Below the pieces are notes generated by a model, which did not search any database, was not told the origin of the DNA, and worked only from the letters and a program-made list of their open reading frames with translations. From the NCBI GenBank assembly GCA_947588995.1, contig CANPZI010000007.1, positions 62,001 through 126,000 of the forward strand: a stretch of 64,000 bases of DNA, in the 5' to 3' direction. The DNA comes from an uncultured Lachnospiraceae bacterium (GTDB taxonomy: Bacteria > Bacillota > Clostridia > Lachnospirales > Lachnospiraceae). Made by a program: the position numbers and the translations under genes. Each line of letters begins with the position of its first letter. Position 1 is the stretch's first letter. This document shows positions 1-10,334 of the stretch, one piece after another.

Positions 1-111
1 GATATGGATCAGGTTGTAGACGGTAGGCCCGCAGACATACATGCTGACCTGACCGTCCTTAAGCGGCACGAACTCTTCTTTTCTCTTAGACAACGTATTG
101 TATACTTTCAT
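1..111 (-). CDS. cysS: Cysteinyl-tRNA synthetase, N-terminal fragment (continues past the window start)
   Basis: Reverse complement translates [37 protein letters not shown], the typical CysS start; not in the ORF list because truncated. Confidence 0.9.
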   Translation of the reverse strand, partial: MKVYNTLSKRKEEFVPLKDGQVSMYVCGPTVYNLIHI

Positions 112-143
112 GCTCTCCTCCAAACCGAAGTCTCTCCGGCCGA

Positions 144-815
144 TTACTCTCTGCTTTTCTTCAGTTCTTTCATCTCCCGCTCCAGATCGAGCAGGCGGTT
201 GGTCAGCTCCGCGTTGGCGCGCTGCAGCCCGGCGATATCCTCCCGCACGGGATCCGGCAGATTGATCTGGTCCAGTTCCTCCTGCGGCAGCATTTCATTG
301 TTGCGCTTCACCACCCTGCCGGGCACGCCGACCACGGTGGAATTGGGCGGCACTTCCTCCAGCACCACGCTGCCCGCGCCGATCTTGCTGTTGTCGCCGA
401 TCTTAAACGAGCCGAGCACTTTCGCGCCCGTGCTGATCATCACGTTGTTGCCGACGGTGGGATGCCGCTTGCCCTGCTCCTTGCCGGTACCGCCCAGCGT
501 CACGCCCTGATACAGTGTCACGTTGTCGCCGATCACGGTAGTCTCGCCTATGATGACGCCGTTGCCGTGGTCGATGAAAAAACCCCTGCCGATCTGCGCG
601 CCGGGATGAATCTCGATCCCCGTCCTGCGGACCGCTTTCTGGGAGATCCATCTGGCGAGGAAGTAATGTTTCTTCAAGTACAGCCTGTGCGCCATCCGAT
701 AATAGATCATCACCTTGAAGCTGGGGTACAGAAACACTTCCATATTGGAGTGTATCGCGGGATCACGCTCACGTATCAGTCTGATTTCCTCTTGGATATT
801 CCTGATAAAACCCAT
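144..815 (-). CDS. cysE: Serine O-acetyltransferase
   Basis: Hexapeptide-repeat protein with the CysE core ([46 protein letters not shown]); next to cysS. Confidence 0.95.
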   Translation of the reverse strand: MGFIRNIQEEIRLIRERDPAIHSNMEVFLYPSFKVMIYYRMAHRLYLKKHYFLARWISQKAVRRTGIEIHPGAQIGRGFFIDHGNGVIIGETTVIGDNVTLYQGVTLGGTGKEQGKRHPTVGNNVMISTGAKVLGSFKIGDNSKIGAGSVVLEEVPPNSTVVGVPGRVVKRNNEMLPQEELDQINLPDPVREDIAGLQRANAELTNRLLDLEREMKELKKSRE

Positions 816-884
816 GTCCGATTCCTTCTCAAAAAGGTTTGTGCTTCTCTCACTACTATAAAATATGAAAAAAATGTTTGTTTG

Positions 885-1430
885 TCAATTCGATTTTGCC
901 GGACAGCCGCCGCAGTTCTCACAGCCGCGCGCCGCAACGTCCTCACTGTACAGCTCCCTGGGCGTGGCGAGCATACAGATGGCCTGTGCCGAGATGCCCT
1001 CGCCGCTCCCCGTAAAGCCCAGGCCTTCCTCGGTGGTCGCCTTGACGCTGACCTGCGCGGTCTCAATCTCCAGAGCCCGCGCGATATTGCGGCGCATCTC
1101 GTCGATGTACGACCGCATCTTAGGGGCCTGCGCGATAATCGTCGCGTCGATATTCTCGATCAGGAAACCGTTCTCAGTCAGCAGTTCTCCCACATGCCCG
1201 AGCAGTTTCAGCGAGGATATCCCCTCGTACGCGGGGTCCGTATCCGGAAAGTGCTTTCCGATGTCGCCCAGAGCCGCCGCGCCAAGCAGCGCATCCATAA
1301 CGGCGTGCAGAAGCACATCCGCGTCGGAGTGCCCGAGCAATCCCTTTTCATAGGGAATCTCCACTCCTCCCATGATCAACTTTCTGTTCTCCACCAGACG
1401 GTGGACGTCATATCCCATTCCGATCCGCAT
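885..1430 (-). CDS. ispF: 2-C-methyl-D-erythritol 2,4-cyclodiphosphate synthase
   Basis: [60 protein letters not shown] motifs. Confidence 0.95.
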   Translation of the reverse strand: MRIGMGYDVHRLVENRKLIMGGVEIPYEKGLLGHSDADVLLHAVMDALLGAAALGDIGKHFPDTDPAYEGISSLKLLGHVGELLTENGFLIENIDATIIAQAPKMRSYIDEMRRNIARALEIETAQVSVKATTEEGLGFTGSGEGISAQAICMLATPRELYSEDVAARGCENCGGCPAKSN

Positions 1431-1542
1431 ATGATCCGCCTTTCCCGCTCCGCGATTTTCTCCCGGTTCTCAATCTTCCTGTTTCTCTTCACATCTTAAA
1501 AGCACTTCCCGCGCCGCGCTTACGACAGATCTGCCGAACCGC

Positions 1543-2919
1543 TCACCGGCCCTGTCCGCCCTCGATTCTGTCCGTCGTCCTGAGGTAAAACAGGAGCGAC
1601 AGCGCCGTCGCCACACCCCAGCCAACCGGCCACGAGAGCCAGATACCGGAAGCGCCGAAAGGCCCCGACAGGATGTAGGCCAAAATCACCCTGAGGATCA
1701 GGTCGGTGAACGTCGATACCATAAAGCACCGCATGGCCTCCGCGCCCCGCAGCACACCATCCGCGATCAGCTTCAGGGAGACGACGAGATAGAAAGGCGC
1801 CACGATCTTCAGGAAAAGTAAGCCTGTGCGCATCGCCGTCCCCGACGCATCCTCCAGAAACAGCCGCATCATCGCCCCGCCGGCACAAAAGTACAGCAGT
1901 CCGAAGCACACCGCCACCGTAAGCGCTATCTTTACTCCCGCGCGGAAACACTCCCTGATCCGCTTCGTCTGCCCCGCGCCGAGATTCTGCGCCACAAAGC
2001 CGGAGACACCGTTGCCGAAAGTGGTGAAGCCCGTAATGACAAACGTGTTGAGCTTCACCGCCGCGGAATAGCCCGCGATCACATCCGAGCCGTAGGAATT
2101 GACGAGACTCTGGATGAAAATATTGCCCACGGAGACAAAACTCTGCTGCAGGATGCTCGGCACCGCCACCAGCGCAATCTTATATAGCATCGCCCCGGAA
2201 AAGAGCGGTGTCTTCGGCTGCGTACCGTCCTGTCCCGGCATATCGTTCCGCGCCCGGCCGTCCACCTCCCGCAGTCTGACACGAAAGGCCAAAAGCGCCA
2301 GGACGCACGCTGCGCCCTGCGCGATAAAAGTCGCCCATGCCACGCCGGCCACACCCCAGTGAAAAACCGCCACAAACAGCAAATCCAGCAGGATGTTGCC
2401 CACCGAGGAGCCGATCAGGAAATAGAGCGGCGTCCTGGAGTCGCCCAGCGAATTGAACATGCCCGTCACCACGTTGTAGAGGAACAGAAATACAAATCCG
2501 CCGATATAGATCCGCAGATAGAGTGCCCCGTCGGCAAAAATATTATCCGGCGTCCGGATCGCACGCATCATGGGCACAGTCGTCGCAAGTCCCGCCACAG
2601 TGAGAAAGGCGGACAGGAAAAAGCCAACGCACAGGACCGTGGACACCGCTGTCTTGAGTTCCCTGTAACGTCTCGCGCCAAACAGCTGGGAGATGACAAC
2701 GGAGCAGCCGATGTTGCAGCCCACCGCAACCGCCATGAAGATCATGGTGATCGGATAGGAGGCGCCCACCGCCGCCAGCGCGTCCTCCCCCGCAAACCTG
2801 CCGGCGATCATGCTGTCCGCTATGTTGTAGATCTGCTGAAATGCCACGCTGATGAACATGGGAACCGTATAGCCAAGCAATACTTTGCCGGAATCTCCCG
2901 TCGTCAGATCCTGTATCAC
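1543..2919 (-). CDS. MATE family efflux transporter
   Basis: 458 aa multi-TM protein; MFISVAFQQIYNIADSMIAGRFAGEDALAAVGASYPIT is MATE-like. Confidence 0.9.
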   Translation of the reverse strand: MIQDLTTGDSGKVLLGYTVPMFISVAFQQIYNIADSMIAGRFAGEDALAAVGASYPITMIFMAVAVGCNIGCSVVISQLFGARRYRELKTAVSTVLCVGFFLSAFLTVAGLATTVPMMRAIRTPDNIFADGALYLRIYIGGFVFLFLYNVVTGMFNSLGDSRTPLYFLIGSSVGNILLDLLFVAVFHWGVAGVAWATFIAQGAACVLALLAFRVRLREVDGRARNDMPGQDGTQPKTPLFSGAMLYKIALVAVPSILQQSFVSVGNIFIQSLVNSYGSDVIAGYSAAVKLNTFVITGFTTFGNGVSGFVAQNLGAGQTKRIRECFRAGVKIALTVAVCFGLLYFCAGGAMMRLFLEDASGTAMRTGLLFLKIVAPFYLVVSLKLIADGVLRGAEAMRCFMVSTFTDLILRVILAYILSGPFGASGIWLSWPVGWGVATALSLLFYLRTTDRIEGGQGR

Positions 2920-3009
2920 GCCCCTGCGCCTCTTTTCCTCTTATGATGCCTGCCTGCTTGTGCCTCAATACGCACCGCGCTGTTCCCCGCTCTCTCCCCG
3001 GATGAGGGC

Positions 3010-4203
3010 TCACGATGACCTGCGCGCCAGAATATTGTCCAGCAGCCGGTCCGCCACATCCTCCTTGCTCATCAGCGGCAGTTCCGTGGTCTCGTCTTCC
3101 GTCAGGATTGTCACCGCGTTCGTGTCCGTCCCGAAACCGGCGCCGTCCTGCTTCAGGTTGTTGGCGACGATCATGTCGATCTTCTTCTTCCGAAGCTTCG
3201 CCCGGGAGTTTTCCAGCATGTGCTCCGTCTCCATGGAGAAACCGCACAGGAACTGTCCCGCTCTGCGGTGCGCGCCGAGCCAGGCCAGAATATCCTCCGT
3301 GCGCGCAAGCGCAAGCGACAACTCTCCGTCGCCTTTCTTCAGTTTCTCATCCGCGGTCTGCGCCGGCCGGTAATCCGCCACCGCCGCCGCCTTGACGATG
3401 ATATCCTGCTCCGGTGCGGCCTCCTTGACCGCCGCCGCCATGTCCGCCGCGGACAGAACCGGCACGGTGTGCACGCCTACGGGCGGCTGCAGGCTCGTCC
3501 TGCCCGAAATCAAGGTCACCTCCGCGCCGCGCAGCATCGCCGCGCGGGCGACGGCATAGCCCATCTTGCCCGTAGAGTGATTGCTGATATAGCGCACGGG
3601 ATCGATCTTCTCCTGCGTCGGCCCCGCCGTGACAAGCACCTTCAGGCCCGCCATGTCTTTCGGGGTCAGAGCTTTCACGAGATACTCACAGAGCGTCTCC
3701 GGCTCCGGCATCTTGCCCTCACCCGTATCGCCGCAGGCCAGATAACCCTCTGCCGGGTCGATCACTTCCATGCCGTAGCGCACGAGCGTCCGCAGATTGT
3801 CCTGCACGATGGGATTTCGGTACATGCGGGTATTCATCGCCGGCGCAAAGAGTTTCGGGCAGGTGCAGGCGAGCAGTGTCGTCGTGAGCATATCGTCCGC
3901 GAGACCGTGCACGGCTTTGGCAATCACATCCGCAGACGCGGGCGCAACCAGAAATGCGTCCGCCTGTTTGGCCAGCGACACATGTTCCACCTGAAATTCA
4001 AAATTCCTGTCGAAAGTGTCTACCAGACACCTGTTCCCCGTCAGCGTCTCAAACGTGATCGGGTTGATGAAATTGACGGCGTTCTTGGTCATGATGACGG
4101 TCACATCCGCCCTCTGCTTCTTCAGCATACTGGCGAGGGACGCGATCTTGTATGCCGCGATGGACCCCGTCACGCCGAGAAGAATCTTTTTCCCCTGTAA
4201 CAT
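3010..4203 (-). CDS. coaBC: Bifunctional phosphopantothenoylcysteine decarboxylase/phosphopantothenate--cysteine ligase
   Basis: MLQGKKILLGVTGSIAAYKIASL, FAPAMNTRMY, VLVTAGPTQEKIDPVRYISNHSTGKMGYA; ATG at 4203 preceded by GGAG, shorter than the listed ORF. Confidence 0.93.
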   Translation of the reverse strand: MLQGKKILLGVTGSIAAYKIASLASMLKKQRADVTVIMTKNAVNFINPITFETLTGNRCLVDTFDRNFEFQVEHVSLAKQADAFLVAPASADVIAKAVHGLADDMLTTTLLACTCPKLFAPAMNTRMYRNPIVQDNLRTLVRYGMEVIDPAEGYLACGDTGEGKMPEPETLCEYLVKALTPKDMAGLKVLVTAGPTQEKIDPVRYISNHSTGKMGYAVARAAMLRGAEVTLISGRTSLQPPVGVHTVPVLSAADMAAAVKEAAPEQDIIVKAAAVADYRPAQTADEKLKKGDGELSLALARTEDILAWLGAHRRAGQFLCGFSMETEHMLENSRAKLRKKKIDMIVANNLKQDGAGFGTDTNAVTILTEDETTELPLMSKEDVADRLLDNILARRSS

Positions 4204-4294
4204 AATCTCACTCCGTTTTTGTTTCCCTTTTCCCTGTTTTCCGCCATCTTCGTATAAAACTGTGACATTACGGCACAGTTTTGCGTGTCTCCCT

Positions 4295-5065
4295 TTATTC
4301 TTCGATATTCTTGTGATAAATGATGCCAAGCCCTTTCAGGGTCAGCTCATTGTCATAGATAATGTTCTGTTTGCAGTGCGGCACGATGCTGCCGGAGAGC
4401 CCGCCCGTCGCCACCACCGGCGCCTCATAGCCCAGTTCGTCGAAGATACGCTCGATCATGCCGTCCAGACAGGCCGCCTGTCCCATCACGATACCGCTCT
4501 TCATGCACTCGATGGTATTCTTGCCGATCACCCTCCTCGGCGCTTCCAGACTGATGCGCGGCAGCTGAGAGGTGCGGTTTACGAGCGACTCCAGAGAGAC
4601 TTTGACTCCCGGCAGAATCATGCCGCCGATATAGTTCTTCTTATCGTCCACCACGCTGATGGTGGTCGCCGTCCCCATATCGATCATGATGATGGGCGCG
4701 CCGTAATAGTGCAGGCCGGCGACCGCGTTGACCACCAGATCAGAGCCGAGCTGTCCCGGATTGTCCATCAGGATATTTAAGCCCGTCTTCACGCCGGGGC
4801 CGACTAAGAGCGGCGTCCTGTGGAACAGCTTCTGCAGAGCCGCTTTCACAATATTGTTGAGCGGCGGCACCACCGAGGAAATGATGCTGCCGTCTATATC
4901 TTCTATACTGATGCGGTACAGATCGAAGAGCGTCCGGAATTCCACCACATACTCCAGTTCCGTCTTGGAGAGGTTCGTGGAGACGCGCTCCACGAACCGT
5001 ACCTGCTCTTTCTCGATACAGCCGATCACAATGTTGGTGTTGCCGATGTCGATTGCCAGAATCAT
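4295..5065 (-). CDS. coaX: Type III pantothenate kinase
   Basis: MILAIDIGNTNIVIG, PGQLGSDLVVNAVAGLHYYGAPIIMIDMGTATTISVV. Confidence 0.95.
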   Translation of the reverse strand: MILAIDIGNTNIVIGCIEKEQVRFVERVSTNLSKTELEYVVEFRTLFDLYRISIEDIDGSIISSVVPPLNNIVKAALQKLFHRTPLLVGPGVKTGLNILMDNPGQLGSDLVVNAVAGLHYYGAPIIMIDMGTATTISVVDDKKNYIGGMILPGVKVSLESLVNRTSQLPRISLEAPRRVIGKNTIECMKSGIVMGQAACLDGMIERIFDELGYEAPVVATGGLSGSIVPHCKQNIIYDNELTLKGLGIIYHKNIEE

Positions 5066-5113
5066 ATAAATCTCCTTGTATTGTTGTATTGTATCCTGAT
5101 TGTGCGCTTCAAC

Positions 5114-5938
5114 CTACTTCTTCATAGCATACACCGGCTTGACCCGCGTCAGCGCGAAACCGACACCGGCCACGATGATCGCCGCGACGACCGCCTCCAC
5201 GATACCGTTGAACGTCACCACACCCATGATGACATCGAGCACGGCCTCTCCGGCCACGCCGACCGCCTGCGCGTAGGCCTCCTTATACAGGATAAAGATG
5301 CCGCTCATGACGAAGAGCGTGTTCGTATACGCCCCCGCGAGCCCCGCATAGGCGAGCGCCACACTGGCGTTCTCCCTCTTGCTGCCGCTGAGCGTGAGCA
5401 CGATCATCAGCACGATGCCGGCGATCAGCCCGATCACCGTACACACGGCCGCGCTCAGTGCCTCCGGGAACAGACGAATCAAAAATGCCCTGACCGAGAC
5501 AAACAGAATCAAAGACGCCGCTGCATTCACGACAATCTTGCCTCTTCCCTGTCCGCCGCCGAGTGCTCTGCGGATCAAAAGATAGACAAAATAGGGGACA
5601 ATGCCCACCAGAATCCTCGGTACAAAGCAGATGTAGAGGCTCTTGAAGATGCCGGACACGCCGACCATATTGTAGGCGAGAACGGGCGAAAATACGAACG
5701 CCGACGCCGTCGCCGCCTTGAATGTGTTGTTGATAAAACTGGTGAATCCAAATACGAATCCCAAAAATGCACCTTTCTTCGGTCCGAGAAATAGCGCTCC
5801 CAGGATGACCGGGATATGAATGATCGTCGCGTTGATCACGACAAGCGGGATATACCCCAGCGGTGTGAATGCCATAATCACAATTATGGCGGTGAACAGT
5901 GCCGTAAGCACGAGTTCGTAGGTCTTTTCATTTTTCAT
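5114..5938 (-). CDS. ECF transporter S component, possibly pantothenate-specific
   Basis: Multi-TM protein (MKNEKTYELVLTALFTAIIVIMAFTPLGYIPLVVINATIIHIPVILGALFLGPKKGAFLGFVFG); ATG at 5938 after AGGAGGATC. Substrate inferred only from neighbouring coaX/coaBC. Confidence 0.8.
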   Translation of the reverse strand: MKNEKTYELVLTALFTAIIVIMAFTPLGYIPLVVINATIIHIPVILGALFLGPKKGAFLGFVFGFTSFINNTFKAATASAFVFSPVLAYNMVGVSGIFKSLYICFVPRILVGIVPYFVYLLIRRALGGGQGRGKIVVNAAASLILFVSVRAFLIRLFPEALSAAVCTVIGLIAGIVLMIVLTLSGSKRENASVALAYAGLAGAYTNTLFVMSGIFILYKEAYAQAVGVAGEAVLDVIMGVVTFNGIVEAVVAAIIVAGVGFALTRVKPVYAMKK

Positions 5939-6194
5939 GGTACTGATCCTCCTGTTATTATTCTCATAAATGAGATACAATACGCTGATATAGTACCACA
6001 TGGCTATTTTGTTGACAATATGTTTTTTTGCAGTAAACAGCTGCCTGACCGAGACGTTTCCCCGCAGGCGGAGCATACCTTTCCTCCTCCGGCACTTGTC
6101 AACCGGAGACACTTATGATATATTTGACGCAGACCAAACCGCCTGCGGCCGCGCCGCCGGCGCAGAATATGACAACGATATGACGGAGGCGCTT

Positions 6195-7064
6195 ATGAGC
6201 GAATTAAAACCAATCAAAGAAGGCAAGGTACGCGAAATCTACGACAACGGCGACAGCCTGATCATGGTGGCCACGGACCGCATCAGCTGCTTCGACGTGA
6301 TCCTGCACAATCAGGTGACGAAAAAAGGAACCGTGCTGACCCAGATGTCCAGATTCTGGTTTGACATGACGCAGGACATCATCCCCAACCACATGATCTC
6401 CGTGGATGTCAATGATATGCCCGCGTTCTTCAGACAGGACCGATTCAACGGCAACAGTATGCTGTGCCGCAAACTGAATATGCTGCCGGTCGAGTGCATT
6501 GTGCGCGGCTACATCACGGGCAGCGGCTGGGCGAGCTATGTCAAAGACGGGACGGTCTGCGGCATCAGGCTGCCTGAGGGTCTGCGGGAATCGGACAAGC
6601 TGCCGGAACCCATCTACACCCCCTCCACCAAGGCGGAGATCGGCGACCACGACGAGAACATCTCCTACGAGCAGAGCATCGATTATCTGGAAAAGCGCTT
6701 CCCCGGAAAGGGTGAGGAATATGCCGCCAAACTCCGCGACTATACCATCGCCCTCTACAAAAAATGCGCGGATTACGCGCTGAAGCGCGGCATCATCATC
6801 GCGGACACGAAGTTCGAGTTCGGCCTGGACGATGAGGGCAATATCGTCCTCGGCGACGAGATGCTCACCCCGGACAGCTCCCGCTTCTGGCCCGCAGAGG
6901 GGTATGAACCCGGGCACGCACAGCCCTCCTTTGACAAACAGTTCGCGAGAGACTGGCTGAAAGCCAACGAGGGGCATAACTGGACGCTCCCCGACGACAT
7001 CGTGCAAAAGACCATCGACAAATATCTGCAGGGGTACGAACTCCTGACCGGGAAAAAATTATAG
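6195..7064 (+). CDS. purC: Phosphoribosylaminoimidazole-succinocarboxamide synthase
   Basis: MSELKPIKEGKVREIYDNGDSLIMVATDRISCFDVIL; ATG at 6195 after GGAGG. Confidence 0.95.
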   Translation: MSELKPIKEGKVREIYDNGDSLIMVATDRISCFDVILHNQVTKKGTVLTQMSRFWFDMTQDIIPNHMISVDVNDMPAFFRQDRFNGNSMLCRKLNMLPVECIVRGYITGSGWASYVKDGTVCGIRLPEGLRESDKLPEPIYTPSTKAEIGDHDENISYEQSIDYLEKRFPGKGEEYAAKLRDYTIALYKKCADYALKRGIIIADTKFEFGLDDEGNIVLGDEMLTPDSSRFWPAEGYEPGHAQPSFDKQFARDWLKANEGHNWTLPDDIVQKTIDKYLQGYELLTGKKL

Positions 7065-7072
7065 ACAGCCAA

Positions 7073-7097
7073 AAAGGGAGCGTTCACCGCTCCCTTT
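7073..7097. terminator. Intrinsic terminator after purC
   Basis: AAAGGGAGCG-TTCAC-CGCTCCCTTT inverted repeat; may serve both strands. Confidence 0.75.
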
Positions 7098-7128
7098 CGC
7101 TTTTCCTCTATATCTGCCGCCTGCCGTC

Positions 7129-10100
7129 CTATCCCTGCAGTTTCCGTATCATCTCGTCCGTGATGTTCATGACTTCCTCCATCATCACATCCACCACGGC
7201 CACGCGCAGTGACTCCATCAGCTCCATACAGTCATCCGGAATCCGCAGCTTTTCCAGTTCCTGCATGGCGTCGTCCACGCCGTCCAAATCAAAGCCGTCC
7301 ATGGCATCGTGCATGTTCTGAAGAATCTCTGTCAATTCTTCTTTCGTCGCCTCGCGCTTACTCTGGTTGCCGGCCTCCCCGTAGGGTTTCAGGATTTCCT
7401 TGTAGCTTCTGAGTTCCGCCAGCAGATCCGGCGTCTCGGCCATGATCGTCTCCACATCGCCCGCGTTGCCGCAGTCCTCCATGCGGTGGAACCACTCGGA
7501 CAGCCCCGCGGCACCGGCCATGCGGGCCGTATTTTTCAGGGCGTGCACTTCTATCGTATAATCGCGGATCAGGCCGTCCGCCAGGCACTTCTCCAATTTG
7601 TTCGCCTTGGCGTCGATCAGCTTGTAGAAGTCTCCCAGCAGCTTATACCACATCTTCTCACCGCCGGAGTATTTGATGCCGTCCGCCGCGTTGATGCCGG
7701 GCAGCTGCGGCAGAGCGGCATCCTGCGCCTGCTGCGGCGCCGTATGGGGCTGCTCTCCCGGCGTCCCTGCCGCGGCATCGCCGCTCTTGTCCCTCTGCGC
7801 ATTCGGATCCGCCGCAACAATCAGCTCAGGCGGCAGCCATTTCCTGAGACATTTGCAGATCTCTTTCATCTCGATGGGCTTCGCGACGAAATCGTTCATG
7901 CCCGCTTTCGCGAATTTCTCGCGCGCGTCCATGAGGGCGTTCGCCGTCAGCGCGATGATCGGCACGGTCTGGTGATATTCGTCCTCCGTCCGCCGGATCC
8001 GCTCGGTCGTCTCGATGCCGTCCATGACGGGCATCATGTGATCCATGAAGATGAGATGATACTTTTTCTTCTCCATCATCTGGATCGCCCGCTTGCCGCT
8101 GTCCGCCGTGTCGATCTGCATCTGCAGCGGCTCTAAGAGGCCGTCCGTGACCTCCAGATTGATCTCGTTGTCGTCCACCACGAGAATGGAGGCGTCCGGC
8201 GCGATAAAGTTCATATAGTCTTCCGCCTCCGGCCCGACATACATGGACTCGTGGTTGATCGTCCGGCAGAAATTCAGGCTGTAGAGCGGTTTGTTGACGG
8301 CGGTGACGCCCGCGGCGTTACACTCCTCCAGAAGCGGGTTGTGCAGCACATAGATCTCGCCCATCAGCGAGCTGTAGTTGTCCAGATCGCCCGCCAGCTT
8401 GTCATAGGACTGCTTATCCATGTAGAAACAGTCGAGCTGCTGTCTCGCCTCGCTCCACTCCTCATAGGGCACGCAGGTGACCCCATACTGCGCCGTCAGC
8501 GTCTCCAGCGCATCCCAGAGATACTTCTTGCTGAAATATCCGCCGACTTTCAGCCGTTTTCTGACCTCCTCGTCGTGAATCTCCGCCGCAGGCGTCTCAT
8601 CCGACACTTTCTGGATAATATTGAAGTAGAACTCGCTGCCCTCTCCGTAGGTACTCCTGACGCCGATGTTTCCTCCCATCATCTCCACGAGCTGTTTGGA
8701 GATGGAAAGGCCGAGCCCGGTGCCCTCCTTGCCCCGGTTCTTCTTGCTGTCCACCTGCTGGAACGCCCCGAACAGTTTATCCAGATCCTCCTCCCTGATG
8801 CCCTGGCCGGTATCCTTGACAGACACCAGAAGCTCCATATTGCCGCCGGTCACCTTGCCCACGCGGATCTGGAGCCTGACGAAGCCGCTCTCGGTAAACT
8901 TGATGGCGTTGTTGACGATATTGATGATAATCTGCCTGATGCGCAGGCCGTCGCCGCAGAGTCTGCGCGGCAGCTTTTCATCAATGTCAAAAAGGATCTC
9001 CACATCCTTGCTCCCGATCCTCGTCAAAAAGATCATGCTCAGATCGCTCAGCATGAGCATCGGATCATACTCATCCTCCACCAGCTCCAACTTGCCGGAT
9101 TCCATCTTGGAGAAGTCCAGAATATCATTCACGATATTGAGCAGGGCGTTGCCGGAATTCTTGATGTTCATCAGATAGCCCTTGTCCTGCTCCGACAGCT
9201 CCTCCCTGAGCAGAATCTCCGTCATGCCGACGATGGCGTTCATGGGGGTTCGGATCTCGTGAGTGATGTTGGAGACGAAAGTGGACTTCGCCTGATTCGC
9301 CGCCTCGGCCCGCTCCTTGAGCCCTTTCATGATATCCGCCTGCTCTTTCGCGTTTCTGGCATGATGGAAACTCTCCGTGATATCATTGAACACATACATC
9401 TTGCCGAAGTAAATGTTCTGTTTCGTGAGCAGACGGCTGCCCACCTCGTAGACGCGGTTGTCCCGCTCGATATTGGTCTTGTTGATGATACAGTCGTCCA
9501 GTTCCCCGATGATGGCGGGCAGGGAGGCATTGTTCTCCAGCGGATAGAGTTCCGCCGCTTTCTTATTTCTGTAGATCAGCGCATTGTCGTGATCCAGTAC
9601 CACCAGACCGTCGGAGAGCTCATCGATCGCCTGATCCTGCGCCAGGGACAGGGTATCCAGTACCTTGTCCTTGTAGAGGTAGGACGAGAGAATCATCACG
9701 GAGATCAGCTCCGCCACCAGCGTCGGATCATAGCCGCCGAACCAGTTGAAGATATGGCCCGCCCAGCCTAAGAGCGTGATGCCGATGATGCCATAGAACG
9801 CCAGGATTCTGTGCCGCTCCGCCTCGTTGACCCACTGGCTGTATCTGTGTATGCAGGCAAGCACCATCACAGCCGCATAGAGCGCGACGCAGCTATAATA
9901 GATCATGCACACCGGCCCCGCTTTCAGGAGCAGATGCGGGAACAGCCCGCTCTCCGTATACTCGATGCTGCTGTAATACAGGCTGTGCCTGTCGCAGGTC
10001 AAAAGCAGCATAATGGAGGCAAGATGAAAGGCGCCCAGCGCCGCCGGCACCCACTTGGGCAATCTCACCTTGCAGTACTCCATCACGAACAGGAACATGG

Positions 10101-10332
10101 TCAGCACGCCGATCGGCCTGCCCAGATAGGCAAACTTCAGCGCCTGCAGGGACTGCTCCGGCGTGGCCGCCTGCATGATGAACAAGTGCCCCGTAAAATC
10201 AATGATAAGCGCCACCATAAACAACAGCAGCCTGATCTGCTGTCGCGACGGCCTCTGGTTCACCAGATAAAGCGCCTCCGCAAACAGTATCACAAGACCC
10301 ACAAATTGGATAACGATCAGAAATGTCAGCAT
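7129..10332 (-). CDS. Hybrid sensor histidine kinase (7TM N-terminus, PAS-like region, HisKA, HATPase, REC, Hpt)
   Basis: H-box FVSNITHEIRTPMNAIVGMTEILL; GTGLGLSISKQLVEMMGG; REC ILVVDDNEINLEV...LIFMDHMMPVMDG; C-terminal Hpt-like VHALKNTARMAGA. Confidence 0.93.
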   Translation of the reverse strand: MLTFLIVIQFVGLVILFAEALYLVNQRPSRQQIRLLLFMVALIIDFTGHLFIMQAATPEQSLQALKFAYLGRPIGVLTMFLFVMEYCKVRLPKWVPAALGAFHLASIMLLLTCDRHSLYYSSIEYTESGLFPHLLLKAGPVCMIYYSCVALYAAVMVLACIHRYSQWVNEAERHRILAFYGIIGITLLGWAGHIFNWFGGYDPTLVAELISVMILSSYLYKDKVLDTLSLAQDQAIDELSDGLVVLDHDNALIYRNKKAAELYPLENNASLPAIIGELDDCIINKTNIERDNRVYEVGSRLLTKQNIYFGKMYVFNDITESFHHARNAKEQADIMKGLKERAEAANQAKSTFVSNITHEIRTPMNAIVGMTEILLREELSEQDKGYLMNIKNSGNALLNIVNDILDFSKMESGKLELVEDEYDPMLMLSDLSMIFLTRIGSKDVEILFDIDEKLPRRLCGDGLRIRQIIINIVNNAIKFTESGFVRLQIRVGKVTGGNMELLVSVKDTGQGIREEDLDKLFGAFQQVDSKKNRGKEGTGLGLSISKQLVEMMGGNIGVRSTYGEGSEFYFNIIQKVSDETPAAEIHDEEVRKRLKVGGYFSKKYLWDALETLTAQYGVTCVPYEEWSEARQQLDCFYMDKQSYDKLAGDLDNYSSLMGEIYVLHNPLLEECNAAGVTAVNKPLYSLNFCRTINHESMYVGPEAEDYMNFIAPDASILVVDDNEINLEVTDGLLEPLQMQIDTADSGKRAIQMMEKKKYHLIFMDHMMPVMDGIETTERIRRTEDEYHQTVPIIALTANALMDAREKFAKAGMNDFVAKPIEMKEICKCLRKWLPPELIVAADPNAQRDKSGDAAAGTPGEQPHTAPQQAQDAALPQLPGINAADGIKYSGGEKMWYKLLGDFYKLIDAKANKLEKCLADGLIRDYTIEVHALKNTARMAGAAGLSEWFHRMEDCGNAGDVETIMAETPDLLAELRSYKEILKPYGEAGNQSKREATKEELTEILQNMHDAMDGFDLDGVDDAMQELEKLRIPDDCMELMESLRVAVVDVMMEEVMNITDEMIRKLQG

Positions 10333-10334
10333 CG

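Noticed and set aside
8251-9771. 506-aa plus-strand ORF antisense to the hybrid kinase (and similar at 31509..32732, 56081..57628, 61429..62751)
   Set aside because: Antisense shadows of well-supported genes, His/Arg-rich, no domain evidence.
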